Below are positions 1-8,455 of a stretch of 49,414 nucleotides of DNA, piece by piece. The DNA is from Bacillota bacterium (GTDB taxonomy: Bacteria > Bacillota > Clostridia > Acetivibrionales > DSM-1351), in assembly GCA_023416275.1 (NCBI GenBank), contig JAEZIB010000003.1:1-49414 (forward strand), given 5' to 3'. Below the pieces are notes generated by a model, which was given only the letters and a program-made list of their open reading frames with translations, was not told where the DNA came from and did no database searches. Every line of letters starts with the position of its first letter. Positions within the stretch are counted from its first letter, which is position 1. A program made the position numbers and the translations under genes.

Positions 1-873
1 GGTGTATATGAGGATCATTTAATAGAAGTAATGGGTAAAAACCATGAAATATGGGGTATACAAGGTGTTGATAAAAATAAATATCTTGACTACTGGCAAA
101 TGGATACAAGCGAAAATATTCCTAATATGTTAAACCAATTAGAATCAGGTAGGAATATTATTTTAACAAACATGCTGAAGGAAAAGCTTTCACTACAAAA
201 AGGAGATACTATTACACTCAAAATGAAAGAAGGTCCTAGAAATTATAAAATAGTTGGTTTCTTTGACAGTTTCCTTTTTATCGGCAACTATGCCCTTATA
301 TCAAATGATAACCTAAAGGCAGATATGGGTACAAAATACTTTTATAGAATATATGTCAAATCATCTGATAGTCCCAAAAATATAAGTCAAGCTATCAAAG
401 ATAAATTTCGCTCAGATAAAATGAGTGTACTCATTATGAAAGAACTCAAAGACGATTTTGTAAAGACCTATGATCAACTGTTTTTAATACTCAAGGTATT
501 TTCAATCATAACTTTGATTATCGGAGTATTCGGTATAATCAACAATTTAATCATAAGTTTTATGGAAAGAAGCAGAACGCTTGCGCTTCTTCGTTCAATA
601 GGCCTGAGTACTGTACAATTGGTTAAAATGTTGTTTGTTGAGTCTATTACAATTGGAATAATCGCAAGTATTACAGGAGTCATTTCTGGGCTGCTTTTGA
701 TAAATAATGTGCAATATTTGCTTATAGCTATACACCAACCAGTTACTATCCATTACTCCAAGTTTTATATATTGATTGCCTTACCTATTGGAATTATCGT
801 TATGCTCCTATCATCATGGTTTCCAATACGGAGATGTTCCAAACAGGATATTATAACATCCATAAAAAATTAA
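1..873 (+). CDS. FtsX/MacB-type ABC transporter permease, 3' part
   Basis: The reading frame is open from base 1, so the gene starts outside the window and only its last 290 residues are seen. The first half is a soluble extracytoplasmic domain. It is followed by three hydrophobic segments (roughly residues 160-185, 210-235 and 255-275 of the visible part), with the charged loop MERSRTLALLRSIG between the first and second. That loop is typical of the FtsX/MacB permease C-terminus, which couples to the ATPase. The ATPase gene follows 40 bp downstream, so the two likely form an efflux or lipoprotein/peptide exporter at the cell membrane. The substrate cannot be told. Confidence 0.85.
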   Translation, partial: GVYEDHLIEVMGKNHEIWGIQGVDKNKYLDYWQMDTSENIPNMLNQLESGRNIILTNMLKEKLSLQKGDTITLKMKEGPRNYKIVGFFDSFLFIGNYALISNDNLKADMGTKYFYRIYVKSSDSPKNISQAIKDKFRSDKMSVLIMKELKDDFVKTYDQLFLILKVFSIITLIIGVFGIINNLIISFMERSRTLALLRSIGLSTVQLVKMLFVESITIGIIASITGVISGLLLINNVQYLLIAIHQPVTIHYSKFYILIALPIGIIVMLLSSWFPIRRCSKQDIITSIKN

Positions 874-913
874 CTTTATAACTTTTTATAATACCATAAA
901 GAGGAGGAATTAC

Positions 914-1633
914 ATGCAAGCATTAAGTAAAAAGGCTATTGAAATCAATAACCTTAGCAAATCGTATAAACATGGTCAAATTGATCATGAAGTACTAAGA
1001 AATATAAATTTGTCAATAAACAAAGGTGAATTTGTATCAGTAATGGGGCCTTCAGGTTCAGGTAAAAGCACTTTGTTATACCTTATGGCAAGCCTTGATA
1101 CGCCTACATCAGGTTCTATTAAAATAAACGGAAAAGAAATATCATGTATGAATGATACCGAGAAAAGCACCATGAGGCGAAAAGAAATAAGTGTAGTTTA
1201 TCAATTTTTTAATCTTATACCTGACCTAAGCGTTGAGGAAAATATACTTCTACCCATAATAATTGATAAAAAAAACAAAAAGAATTATGCAAAAAACGTA
1301 GACGAAATTCTTAATATCGTAAATCTCCTAGATAAGAAGCATTTTACACCTAGTAAACTGTCTGGAGGGCAGCAGCAAAGAGTAGCACTTGCAAGAGCAT
1401 TAATAAATGACCCCGATATTATACTTGCAGATGAACCCACCGGAAATTTAGATAGTAAAACAAGCTTGGAGATCCTAAAGCTATTGCAAAAAATAAACAA
1501 GATAAAAGGAAAGACTATAATAATGGTTACACACTCAAACGAAGCAGCAGCTTTTGGTAATAGAATCATAAATATTATAGACGGACAAATTGATGTCGAT
1601 AATGACTTTAGAAAGGGCAATCTTATTATATGA
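914..1633 (+). CDS. ABC transporter ATP-binding protein (MacB/LolD type)
   Basis: This 239-residue ATPase is full length for the family. Visible motifs are Walker A GPSGSGKST near residue 45, the signature LSGGQQQRVALARAL near 150, Walker B IILADEPTGNLDS and the switch histidine in MVTHS. The ADEPTGNLD form is characteristic of MacB/LolD/FtsE ATPases that work with FtsX-like permeases. The start follows a GAGGAGG ribosome site. It is expected to power the permease encoded just upstream, and its stop overlaps the start of the MATE gene (ATGA), so all three are co-translated. Confidence 0.93.
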   Translation: MQALSKKAIEINNLSKSYKHGQIDHEVLRNINLSINKGEFVSVMGPSGSGKSTLLYLMASLDTPTSGSIKINGKEISCMNDTEKSTMRRKEISVVYQFFNLIPDLSVEENILLPIIIDKKNKKNYAKNVDEILNIVNLLDKKHFTPSKLSGGQQQRVALARALINDPDIILADEPTGNLDSKTSLEILKLLQKINKIKGKTIIMVTHSNEAAAFGNRIINIIDGQIDVDNDFRKGNLII

Positions 1634-3009
1634 GTAGTTTTAACGAAGTAGATCTTACAAAAGGAAGTATATCTAAACATCTTATTAGTCAATCCACTCC
1701 ATTGTTAATAGGTAATCTACTATACGTGGGATATAACGTAATTAACACCCTTTGGGTAGGTAATTTACTAGGTTCTAAAGAGGTAGCAGCAACAGCAGTC
1801 AGTTTTTTAATAGTATTTGTGCTTATATCAATAACTAATGGAGCTACATCTGCGACTTCTATCCTTGTATCCAGGTATTATGGTGCAAAGGATATGAAAA
1901 TGGTCGAAAAAGTTGTTAATACCTCATACTCATTATTCTCAGTATTAGGTGTTGTTATAATAACTGCTTTTATTATTTTTTCAGATATTCCTCTTAAGCT
2001 TATGAATACCGAGGGCGATATATTAAAGATTGCATCCCCTTATTTAAAACTATCAATTATTAGTTTTTTCTTCATGATGCTTTTTATAGTTCTAATGTCA
2101 GTATTAAGAGGTATAGGCAATACACTTACCCCAATGCTTGTACTGGTTTTATCAACAGTAATAAATGCCATACTTGACCCAATACTTATTTCTGGTTTTG
2201 GCCCATTCCCCAAAATGGGTATAAACGGAGCTGCCGTTGCCACAATTGTAGCGCAGAGTTTAGCCTTAATTTTTGGGTTTATTTACACATATCGGAAAAC
2301 GCCATCTGTATCTTTTCATTTAAAAGAATTCTCTTTTGATAAGAGAATTCTTTATCAGATTATTAAAATAGGTTTTCCTGCAACTATACAACAGTCATTG
2401 ATTGCCATTAGTTCTACTTTTGTTGCTTCTATTGTCAACGTTTTTGGTCCTGATGCTACAGCGGCATATGGAATTGCTATCCGAATTGACTCGGTAGCTG
2501 TTTTACCTTCAATGTCAATAGGTATGGCTGTAACAAATTTGTGCAGCCAAAACCTTGGGGCCAACAAGCCTGAACGAGTTACTGAACTACGTAAAAGTGG
2601 TATTCTGTTAAGTCTGTTAGTAAATGCAATAATCGTAATTCCATGTTTTATATTTGCAAAAAATATTATTTCAGCATTTATTAGCGAGCCTAATGTAGTA
2701 TCAATCGGTTCAGAATACTTGAGAATAATGTGTATAGGTTACTCACTTTTCGGAATCGTGTATATATGCAACGGAATATTAAACGGTGCAGAGCGCACCC
2801 TTTATACCATGATATATACGTTGTTGTGCTTATGGGTAATCAGAGTACCGTTTGCTTCTATTTTATCAAAATCTCATCTTGGTTTAACTGGAATATGGAT
2901 TTCGATTGTAGTAAGTATTGCAGTAACAGCTATAATAAGCTCCATTTTATGCTTTCTAGACAAATGGAAGAAGTCCTATGCCTGCAGTACAACTCATCTA
3001 ATGAAATAA
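1630..3009 (+). CDS. MATE family efflux transporter
   Basis: A 459-residue polytopic membrane protein with about twelve hydrophobic segments and two similar halves, the layout of NorM/DinF-type MATE exporters. These expel cationic drugs or metabolites using a sodium or proton gradient. Recognisable stretches are the N-terminal PLLIGNLLYVGYNVINTLWVG and the TSILVSRYYGAKD loop after helix 2. The start codon overlaps the ATPase stop (ATGA), which implies translational coupling with the ABC transporter genes. A shared job in drug or peptide export is an inference from that coupling. Confidence 0.92.
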   Translation: MSSFNEVDLTKGSISKHLISQSTPLLIGNLLYVGYNVINTLWVGNLLGSKEVAATAVSFLIVFVLISITNGATSATSILVSRYYGAKDMKMVEKVVNTSYSLFSVLGVVIITAFIIFSDIPLKLMNTEGDILKIASPYLKLSIISFFFMMLFIVLMSVLRGIGNTLTPMLVLVLSTVINAILDPILISGFGPFPKMGINGAAVATIVAQSLALIFGFIYTYRKTPSVSFHLKEFSFDKRILYQIIKIGFPATIQQSLIAISSTFVASIVNVFGPDATAAYGIAIRIDSVAVLPSMSIGMAVTNLCSQNLGANKPERVTELRKSGILLSLLVNAIIVIPCFIFAKNIISAFISEPNVVSIGSEYLRIMCIGYSLFGIVYICNGILNGAERTLYTMIYTLLCLWVIRVPFASILSKSHLGLTGIWISIVVSIAVTAIISSILCFLDKWKKSYACSTTHLMK

Positions 3010-3091
3010 ATAAATATACTTTTATAAAACAATGTGAGTCCTTTTTAGTAAAGTATACTAATTTAAATAAAAAATAAAGGAGTTTTAAATT

Positions 3092-3637
3092 ATGATTAAA
3101 AAGATTTACGGCAAAATAGAAAACTTTACATCGGCAAAAAGTATATGGCTTTCCTTCGCCCTCTTCATTACAGTATTCGTACTCGTTAACTTTGTTTTTA
3201 CCTCTAAAATGAGTTATCTCACACAAACATTTAATTATACTTCGGATAAAGCCTATAATATGCTGACTTCCTATGGAAACGAAGGTAGAACGAGGCATTT
3301 GCTGGTACTAATTTCAGATATTTTTATGATAATCTCGTACACCATTTTTCTTACCACAGCAATAACCGCTACTTTCAAAAGATTTTTATCACCCAAAAAT
3401 CCCATTTTATACATTAATCTTCTTCCCCTTATTCTGGCCATGTTACAAAGCTTGGAAATAATTGGCGTTTTCATAATGCTTGTTTCATATCCTACAAACG
3501 TATCAATAATTGCTCAAATTACAAATATAATTACAATGCTCAAAATTACATTAACTTATATTTGCTTTGTTCTTCCCATAATAGGGCTAATTGGTATGGC
3601 GTTTAAGCCCATATTTACTAGACTTACACATAATTAG
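3092..3637 (+). CDS. small integral membrane protein, unknown function
   Basis: 181 residues with four predicted membrane helices (about residues 20-40, 68-92, 103-128 and 145-172) and a basic N-terminus. I do not recognise a family. It begins after an AAAGGAG site about 10 bases upstream and lies 82 bp after the MATE gene in the same direction, so it may be the last gene of the exporter operon. No catalytic motif is visible. Confidence 0.75.
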   Translation: MIKKIYGKIENFTSAKSIWLSFALFITVFVLVNFVFTSKMSYLTQTFNYTSDKAYNMLTSYGNEGRTRHLLVLISDIFMIISYTIFLTTAITATFKRFLSPKNPILYINLLPLILAMLQSLEIIGVFIMLVSYPTNVSIIAQITNIITMLKITLTYICFVLPIIGLIGMAFKPIFTRLTHN

Positions 3638-3766
3638 AGTTTTTCTTAACGTTATGCGTTTTATATACTATCAACTTTTCCCTATTTAATATGGATAAGT
3701 ATAATAAACTGGACAGAATAATTAAGGGCATATATTATTTAATTATTGAAGAAAGAAAGATGACCT

Positions 3767-4052
3767 ATGGCTCAAAACAAAAAAGTATGTCTTACATTTA
3801 TTACTGAATTCAAGAAAATTGTCGATTTTTACCGAAGCGAGAAAAAAATGTTACCTTGCTCCAGTTTGATGGATACGAAGAATACCTATTTAATAAAAAT
3901 TCTGAATGGGAGAACGGAGAACATTTGACAAAGCATTTAAGGAGCAAGCAGTACTATGGATTTTATCCGGTAAAACTAAGCCATTATTAGAGAATCAAAG
4001 AAAATTAGGATTCTTGCTGTCTATTTTATTAAGGAAGGTCAGAATAATGTAA
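3767..4052 (+). pseudogene. IS3-family OrfA (transposase) remnants
   Basis: Two short open pieces in different frames resemble IS3-type OrfA N-termini. The first (3767-3928) reads MAQNKKVCLTFITEFKKIVD, followed by FYRS. The second (about 3923-4052) contains FDKAFKEQAVLWILSGKT, close to the usual FKEQAVxLVLSGKS pattern. No OrfB, DDE motif or clear terminal repeats are present, so this is a decayed scrap at the border between the exporter genes and the prophage. Bases 3638-3766 and 4053-4137 hold nothing else I can support. Confidence 0.5.
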
Positions 4053-4137
4053 CTTAACCTTAAAATAATTCAACTCATTTTTATCTTAGGGTAAAATGTT
4101 ATTTTTACATATGAATTTTTTATATAATATAACTATA

Positions 4138-4885
4138 CTAAATTTTAATGTAATAATCATCGTGGTAGTCAATTGTTTCCATCATAATAATCCCTGAGTG
4201 AAACTGTATTTCAATTTTCATTCCTTTGGAGACTCTGATTGAGTTAATTAGCCTTTTCACAAGTTCTTGGTCAAATTCTCGTGGGTTTACCGCGGTTATG
4301 GCTTTGTCCAGTGCCTCCACTCTCTATTGGTAGTTCTCTGCCTTTTTCTGTTCCTGTACAAGCCTTATCTTTACCTTTTTTAGTACGTTTATTTGTTCTG
4401 ATATGTATTTGTAGGCATTGTCAAAATCATCGCTTACAGCTCCTTGTTTTGCATTATCTTCGATTAGCTTCAGCATCTGCTTCTGCAGCTCCTTGATTTG
4501 AACATTGTATTCGGTTGTAATGCCCCCGGTGCTTAGTTTTCTATTACCCGGATAACATTCTCACGAAATGTTCCAATAAAGTCGCCGTTGTTATCTAGTT
4601 TGGTGATATTAACATTGCCTTTGTTCTGTCTTTTTTCTTTTTTGTTCCGGTAATCCCATAATCCGCATATATGCCTATAAACTCCCACCCTAGGTTGTTG
4701 TTAATAAATTTGGTGTAATAGCTGACCTGCGATTCAAATGAATTTTGTTGTTCCTTATGCATAGAGCTTACCCTACAATATGCACAAACACGTATTTTAC
4801 CCAAAACCTCCTGATTTTTTTCACTAAGATTGGGTTCAATAACGGTAATCTTTTTCACTACGATCCCTCCTTTTGGTAGTGCCAT
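4138..4885 (-). pseudogene. large serine recombinase 3, decayed
   Basis: The N-terminal resolvase domain starts normally (AYCRVSS with the catalytic serine, then FESQVSYYTKF and GIYADYGITGT) but ends at 4595. Most of the catalytic domain and the whole recombinase/zinc-ribbon part are missing. After 4595, pieces of the C-terminal coiled coil remain. FIGTFRENVIRVIEN is in one frame; then, one frameshift later, STGGITTEYNVQIKELQKQ and onward. An in-frame TAG at 4324-4326 interrupts the line just before the last 60 residues. This is a dead third copy of the tandem recombinases that lie upstream of it. Confidence 0.85.
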
Positions 4886-4960
4886 GTTAACGTAGATACT
4901 CTATTAGTTCAAGTTTATTTGCTTAATAATTTTAGTTAAAAAAAATACAAATTACTTATC

Positions 4961-6367
4961 CTAATTTTTTAATATAAACTCTGTTTTCTCCAGCAAACAG
5001 ACAACGATTTCTGTTTTGGTGACTATAATTTTTTCAACCGTCATATAAAACAGATCTGCTTCAAATTCTTCTATCTTATTGGCAGTTTGAAATATACTTA
5101 TAAACCTCTTCGCTACTACTCTATTAAAAACATTTTCATCCTGAAGAGTTTTTCTCCATTTATTTAGAAATTGTTCTCGTTTTTCGACAATCTCATTGTA
5201 AACTTCAATAAAAGAATCTTTAAGGACTTTATCATCAATATGTTTGTTTTCACATCCAATTCTACCCTTTGTCTTATATTTAGAATTGCATATCCAAATG
5301 ATTCTCCTAAGCCTTTCATCATTTGAGTTCCACACCTTTCTTCCAAAAGTACTACCACAGCAGCCACAGATAACTTTACCTGCAAACGGGTTATCATTAG
5401 TAATATAGTCCATCTTTTTAATGTTATATTTTTCTGCATAGGCTTTTCTTCTCTCCATTTCAATCTGTACTGCCTCCCATGTATCCTTATCAATAATTGC
5501 AGGATGGCTTTCTTCAACATAATACTGTGGTATTTCACCTTTATTTATAACTCTCTTTTTGGAAAGAAAATCAACGGTATATGTCTTTTGAAGTAATGCC
5601 TCACCCTTATACTTCTCGTTACTCAGCATTTTCCTAATACTGCCCTCATACCATTTTGCCTTTCCACTCCAGTTTGGAACGCCTTCTTTTTCAAGCTCGT
5701 GTGCGATTCTGTTAGTACCTTTACCATTAAGATAATCCGCATATATTCTTCTTACAATCTTTGCCTGCTTTTCGTTTATGACAAGATTGCCGTTTTCGTC
5801 TTTATCGTACCCCATAAATTTTGTATGGTTGACTATGACCTTACCCTGCTCAAACCGCCTTCTGATGCCCCATGTGCTCGATTGACTCAAGGAATTTGAT
5901 TCTTCTTGTGCCAATGAACTTAATAGCGTTAGTAAAATTTCACCTTTTGAATCCAATGTATGTATGTTTTCTTTTTCAAATATAATCTCTACACCAAGCT
6001 CTTTCAGCATTCTGACATAGTTCAAGCAATCTAAAGTGTTTCGTGCGAACCTTGATATAGACTTTGTTATTATCACATCAATTTTTCCTGCTTTGCAGTC
6101 GTTAATCATTCTGTTAAACTGCTCACGCTTTTTTGTGCTAGTTCCTGTGATACCCTCGTCCGCATAAATCCCTGCGAATTTATAGTCAGGATGGTTACAT
6201 ATATATGTAGTATAATATTGTACCTGTGCCTCATAGCTTGATAGCTGTTCTAATTGGTCTGTTGATACACGACAGTAAGCCGCCATTCTCTTTTTCTGCG
6301 GTTCAGCATTCTGTGCCGTATTCGTTCTGTTTGCCCTTGCTGGAATAACTGTAATGCTTCTTGCCAT
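4961..6367 (-). CDS. large serine recombinase 2 (phage integrase type)
   Basis: 468 residues. Residues 25-170 form the resolvase domain with catalytic serine in AYCRVSTDQ, GIYADEGITGTS and the ITKSISRFARNT core. A recombinase domain follows, then a zinc ribbon with Cys pairs in CGCCGS and WICNSKY...GCENKH, and a C-terminal helical region. Large serine recombinases integrate and excise phages and mobile elements through a Ser-DNA intermediate. Its start lies inside the end of recombinase 1 (overlap 6303-6367), so the two are probably translated together. Position at the lysis end of the prophage is usual for clostridial phage integrases. Confidence 0.93.
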   Translation of the reverse strand: MARSITVIPARANRTNTAQNAEPQKKRMAAYCRVSTDQLEQLSSYEAQVQYYTTYICNHPDYKFAGIYADEGITGTSTKKREQFNRMINDCKAGKIDVIITKSISRFARNTLDCLNYVRMLKELGVEIIFEKENIHTLDSKGEILLTLLSSLAQEESNSLSQSSTWGIRRRFEQGKVIVNHTKFMGYDKDENGNLVINEKQAKIVRRIYADYLNGKGTNRIAHELEKEGVPNWSGKAKWYEGSIRKMLSNEKYKGEALLQKTYTVDFLSKKRVINKGEIPQYYVEESHPAIIDKDTWEAVQIEMERRKAYAEKYNIKKMDYITNDNPFAGKVICGCCGSTFGRKVWNSNDERLRRIIWICNSKYKTKGRIGCENKHIDDKVLKDSFIEVYNEIVEKREQFLNKWRKTLQDENVFNRVVAKRFISIFQTANKIEEFEADLFYMTVEKIIVTKTEIVVCLLEKTEFILKN

Positions 6368-7517
6368 TTTGGATTTCCTCCTTTATAATCGTTGGTTCCG
6401 TTATATTAAGCCCGCCTATAATCTCATCATCAATTACTGTTCCTTCACAGGCATCTTTACCATTTTTAACATAATTGCTGCATTGCCAAACTATCTTTTT
6501 ACAGGAGTGTTTACTGTTCCATGTTCTACGTCTCAATGGTGAACCGCACTTGCTACAGAAAAGGATTCCTGACAGTGGATAGCGGTTAAGGCATTTTATT
6601 GAGCCTATTGAGTTTCCTTTTGCTTCAGCACGTTTTTGCATTTCAAGCTGAACTCTCTCCCATGCTTCCTTTGTAATTATTGGTGAATGGTTATCTTCTA
6701 TGTAATAGCTATCAACCTGACCTCTGTTTATTTTCCTTAGCTTAGTTAAGTAGCTTGGAGTATAGGTTTTTTGAAGCATTACATCCCCTTTATACTTTTC
6801 ATTTCCTAGAATAGTCCTAACAGTTGCTTCATTCCATTTTGAGCCTGTAACTGTTGGAATACCCTCTGAATTAAGCATTTTTACTATTTTAAATATCCCA
6901 TTACCTTCTAAGTACTCTCCATATATTCTTTTTACAATCTCAGCCTCTTTAGGGTTTATTATTAAATCTCCATATTCGTCCTTATCGTATCCAAGAAATC
7001 TATTAGCGTTTATAACCAGTTCACCTTTTTCGAACTTTTTGCGATATCGCCACTTTATATTCTCACTAACACTTCTGCTTTCTTCCTCCGCAAATGAAGA
7101 GAGGACGGTAAGCATCAGCTCACTGTCCCCGGATAATGTCGATATATTTTCTTTTTCAAATCTTACCTCAACACCTATATATTTTAATTCCCTTACATAT
7201 TTCAGTATTACAGTGCTATTTCTTGCAAACCTTGATATTGATTTTGTTATGATTAAGTCTATTTTTCCTTCTCTACACAACTTTAACATTCGTTGAAACT
7301 CAGGTCTATCATCTTTTGTTCCGGTTATTCCTTTGTCTGCAAATATTCCTGCAAATTCGTATTCAGTATTTGACGAGATTAGCTTTTCATAGTAGGTTAC
7401 TTGATTTTCCAAGGATTCACCCTGCTTGTATCCATCGGTGGATACTCTAGCATAAGCACAGACTCGTTTTTTAGTTTTTTCAGCCTTAACTGTCGGCTGT
7501 ATTATACTCACACGCAT
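6303..7517 (-). CDS. large serine recombinase 1 (phage integrase type)
   Basis: 404 residues with resolvase domain (AYARVSTDGYKQGESLENQV; GIFADKGITGT; ITKSISRFARNS), recombinase domain, and zinc ribbon (CSKCGSPLRRRTW ... WQCSNYVKNGKDACEG). It lacks the long C-terminal coiled coil present in recombinase 2 and stops soon after the zinc ribbon. That suggests either a compact family member or a paired, co-acting recombinase. The frame is otherwise intact. Tandem serine recombinases of this kind are common in Bacillota mobile elements, where two or three may be needed together. Confidence 0.92.
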   Translation of the reverse strand: MRVSIIQPTVKAEKTKKRVCAYARVSTDGYKQGESLENQVTYYEKLISSNTEYEFAGIFADKGITGTKDDRPEFQRMLKLCREGKIDLIITKSISRFARNSTVILKYVRELKYIGVEVRFEKENISTLSGDSELMLTVLSSFAEEESRSVSENIKWRYRKKFEKGELVINANRFLGYDKDEYGDLIINPKEAEIVKRIYGEYLEGNGIFKIVKMLNSEGIPTVTGSKWNEATVRTILGNEKYKGDVMLQKTYTPSYLTKLRKINRGQVDSYYIEDNHSPIITKEAWERVQLEMQKRAEAKGNSIGSIKCLNRYPLSGILFCSKCGSPLRRRTWNSKHSCKKIVWQCSNYVKNGKDACEGTVIDDEIIGGLNITEPTIIKEEIQNGKKHYSYSSKGKQNEYGTEC

Positions 7518-7551
7518 TGTTTTTGCCCCTTTTAATGTATATATAAATGTA

Positions 7552-7776
7552 TTATTTATATAAAAAAGAGGCTGGACACTTGTCCAAACCTCTAATGTAT
7601 TTTCTCATTCCATTTTCTATTGGTTTTAGCCTTATTAATTCAAGCTCATTGACAATTTTCTTTTCACCGAGAGTGAATTTGAATCCATAAAGCCAGCTCA
7701 ATTGTAGCCTTATACTGGTTTTTTTTATACAATTGTAAGCAGATTGACCCGCCAGTGTAAGAATCAAGTTACTCAT
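7552..7776 (-). CDS. small hypothetical protein next to recombinases
   Basis: 74 residues, unrecognised. Its ATG overlaps the TGA of the upstream 107-residue gene (ATGA), which argues for real, coupled translation. The last dozen codons run through the terminator hairpin at 7562-7593, so the C-terminal residues are dictated by that structure. No domain or motif is visible. Confidence 0.5.
   Translation of the reverse strand: MSNLILTLAGQSAYNCIKKTSIRLQLSWLYGFKFTLGEKKIVNELELIRLKPIENGMRKYIRGLDKCPASFLYK
7562..7593 (-). terminator. rho-independent terminator before recombinase 1
   Basis: Inverted arms AGAGG..TTGGAC / GTCC...CCTCT are followed on the minus strand by TTTTTTA. It separates the two small genes from the recombinase operon, so recombinase expression would need read-through or its own promoter in the 35-bp gap. 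Confidence 0.75.
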
Positions 7777-8096
7777 AGCTTAATTGCCCCTTTGACTATT
7801 TCAAGGATACACCCCAGCTTTATACCATCCTTTAAGCCCTGCATATAAAGAATTTCATTTACCAAAGCTCCCATGAGACCATTGATACCAATATATTTGT
7901 CAAGTAATTGAGCAAGCTCCTTCTGCTTCTCTTTTGGAACAACAGATAAAATTTCTTCACTGCACGATTCCATATCCAAGCCCAACTGGATATATTTATT
8001 GTTACTTAAGTACAACTCAGCCAAATCCTCGGATACTCTTCCGTTGATAAAACAGATAAAGGCATCTTCAAAGCTTTTCTCAGTTTGTTCACGCAT
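7773..8096 (-). CDS. small helical protein, DUF6809-like
   Basis: 107 residues, predicted all-helical. The segment VVPKEKQKELAQLLDKYIG followed by YMQGLKDGIKLG recalls the small DUF6809-type proteins found beside clostridial recombinases and phage lysis genes. That assignment is tentative and from memory. The start has an AAAGGAG ribosome site, and that site is buried in the 10-bp hairpin at 8107-8130. Function unknown; its position between a structured RNA and the recombinases suggests a role in the excision/integration control circuit. Confidence 0.6.
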   Translation of the reverse strand: MREQTEKSFEDAFICFINGRVSEDLAELYLSNNKYIQLGLDMESCSEEILSVVPKEKQKELAQLLDKYIGINGLMGALVNEILYMQGLKDGIKLGCILEIVKGAIKL

Positions 8097-8106
8097 AAAT
8101 GTATTC

Positions 8107-8130
8107 TCCTTTCAAATTTGTTTGAAAGGA
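8107..8130 (-). promoter_or_regulatory. hairpin sequestering a Shine-Dalgarno site
   Basis: A perfect 10-bp stem with a 4-base loop (TCCTTTCAAA / TTTGAAAGGA). The right arm on the minus strand contains most of the AAAGGAG ribosome site of the 107-residue gene, ten bases before its ATG. Folding would block translation, so this is a candidate translational switch linked to the RNA upstream. Confidence 0.7.
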
Positions 8131-8134
8131 AACC

Positions 8135-8177
8135 AAAAAGGCGCACTGCAGGATTGATATAACCCCACACTGCGCCT
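8135..8177 (-). terminator. rho-independent terminator of the leader RNA
   Basis: AGGCGCA / TGCGCCT arms (7 bp, with weaker inner pairs) are followed on the minus strand by TTTTTGG. It ends the structured RNA upstream and would stop transcription before the small gene and recombinases unless overcome. Confidence 0.8.
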
Positions 8178-8376
8178 GTTGTATTATTGTAAAAATATTC
8201 TGTACAAGATATAATATACACAGGGTCGCTGTGGCAGCATAAGCTGTCGGTGTTAGGTACGGTAATTACCTGCATTGGCTTCCGGGTGCTCCAACACCCT
8301 GAAGACATGGCGGCCTTATTAAATTTCCTTATGCACATATTAACTCTGAAAGTCTTATCTTGCAAGTAGTACAGCC
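8178..8376 (-). ncRNA. candidate structured RNA / riboswitch-like leader
   Basis: No gene is supported here, but the minus-strand RNA folds richly. A closing stem pairs CTGTA..CAAGATA (8356-8374) with TATCTTGTACAG (8200-8211). Inside are a 10-bp-class hairpin CTTCAGGGTG / CACCCGGAAG (279-304 of the 8000s), AGGTA / TACCT (8255-8271), CAGC / GCTG (8235-8246) and CACAG / CTGTG (8219-8233). GGTGTT can also pair with AACACC, an alternative fold. A terminator and an SD-masking hairpin follow directly. I cannot match it to a named RNA family. Confidence 0.6.
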
Positions 8377-8455
8377 TCATTTTATCAATTTGTTTACACT
8401 ATATTTCTACTATTCGTTTTAATAATTTTATAATTTTTTAACTTTTGTATTAATC

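Noticed and set aside
8006..8380. A 124-codon minus-strand open frame upstream of the small recombinase-side genes
   Set aside because: It overlaps the 107-residue gene and lies wholly in the region that folds into a structured RNA and terminator; residue composition is unlike a protein and there is no family likeness.
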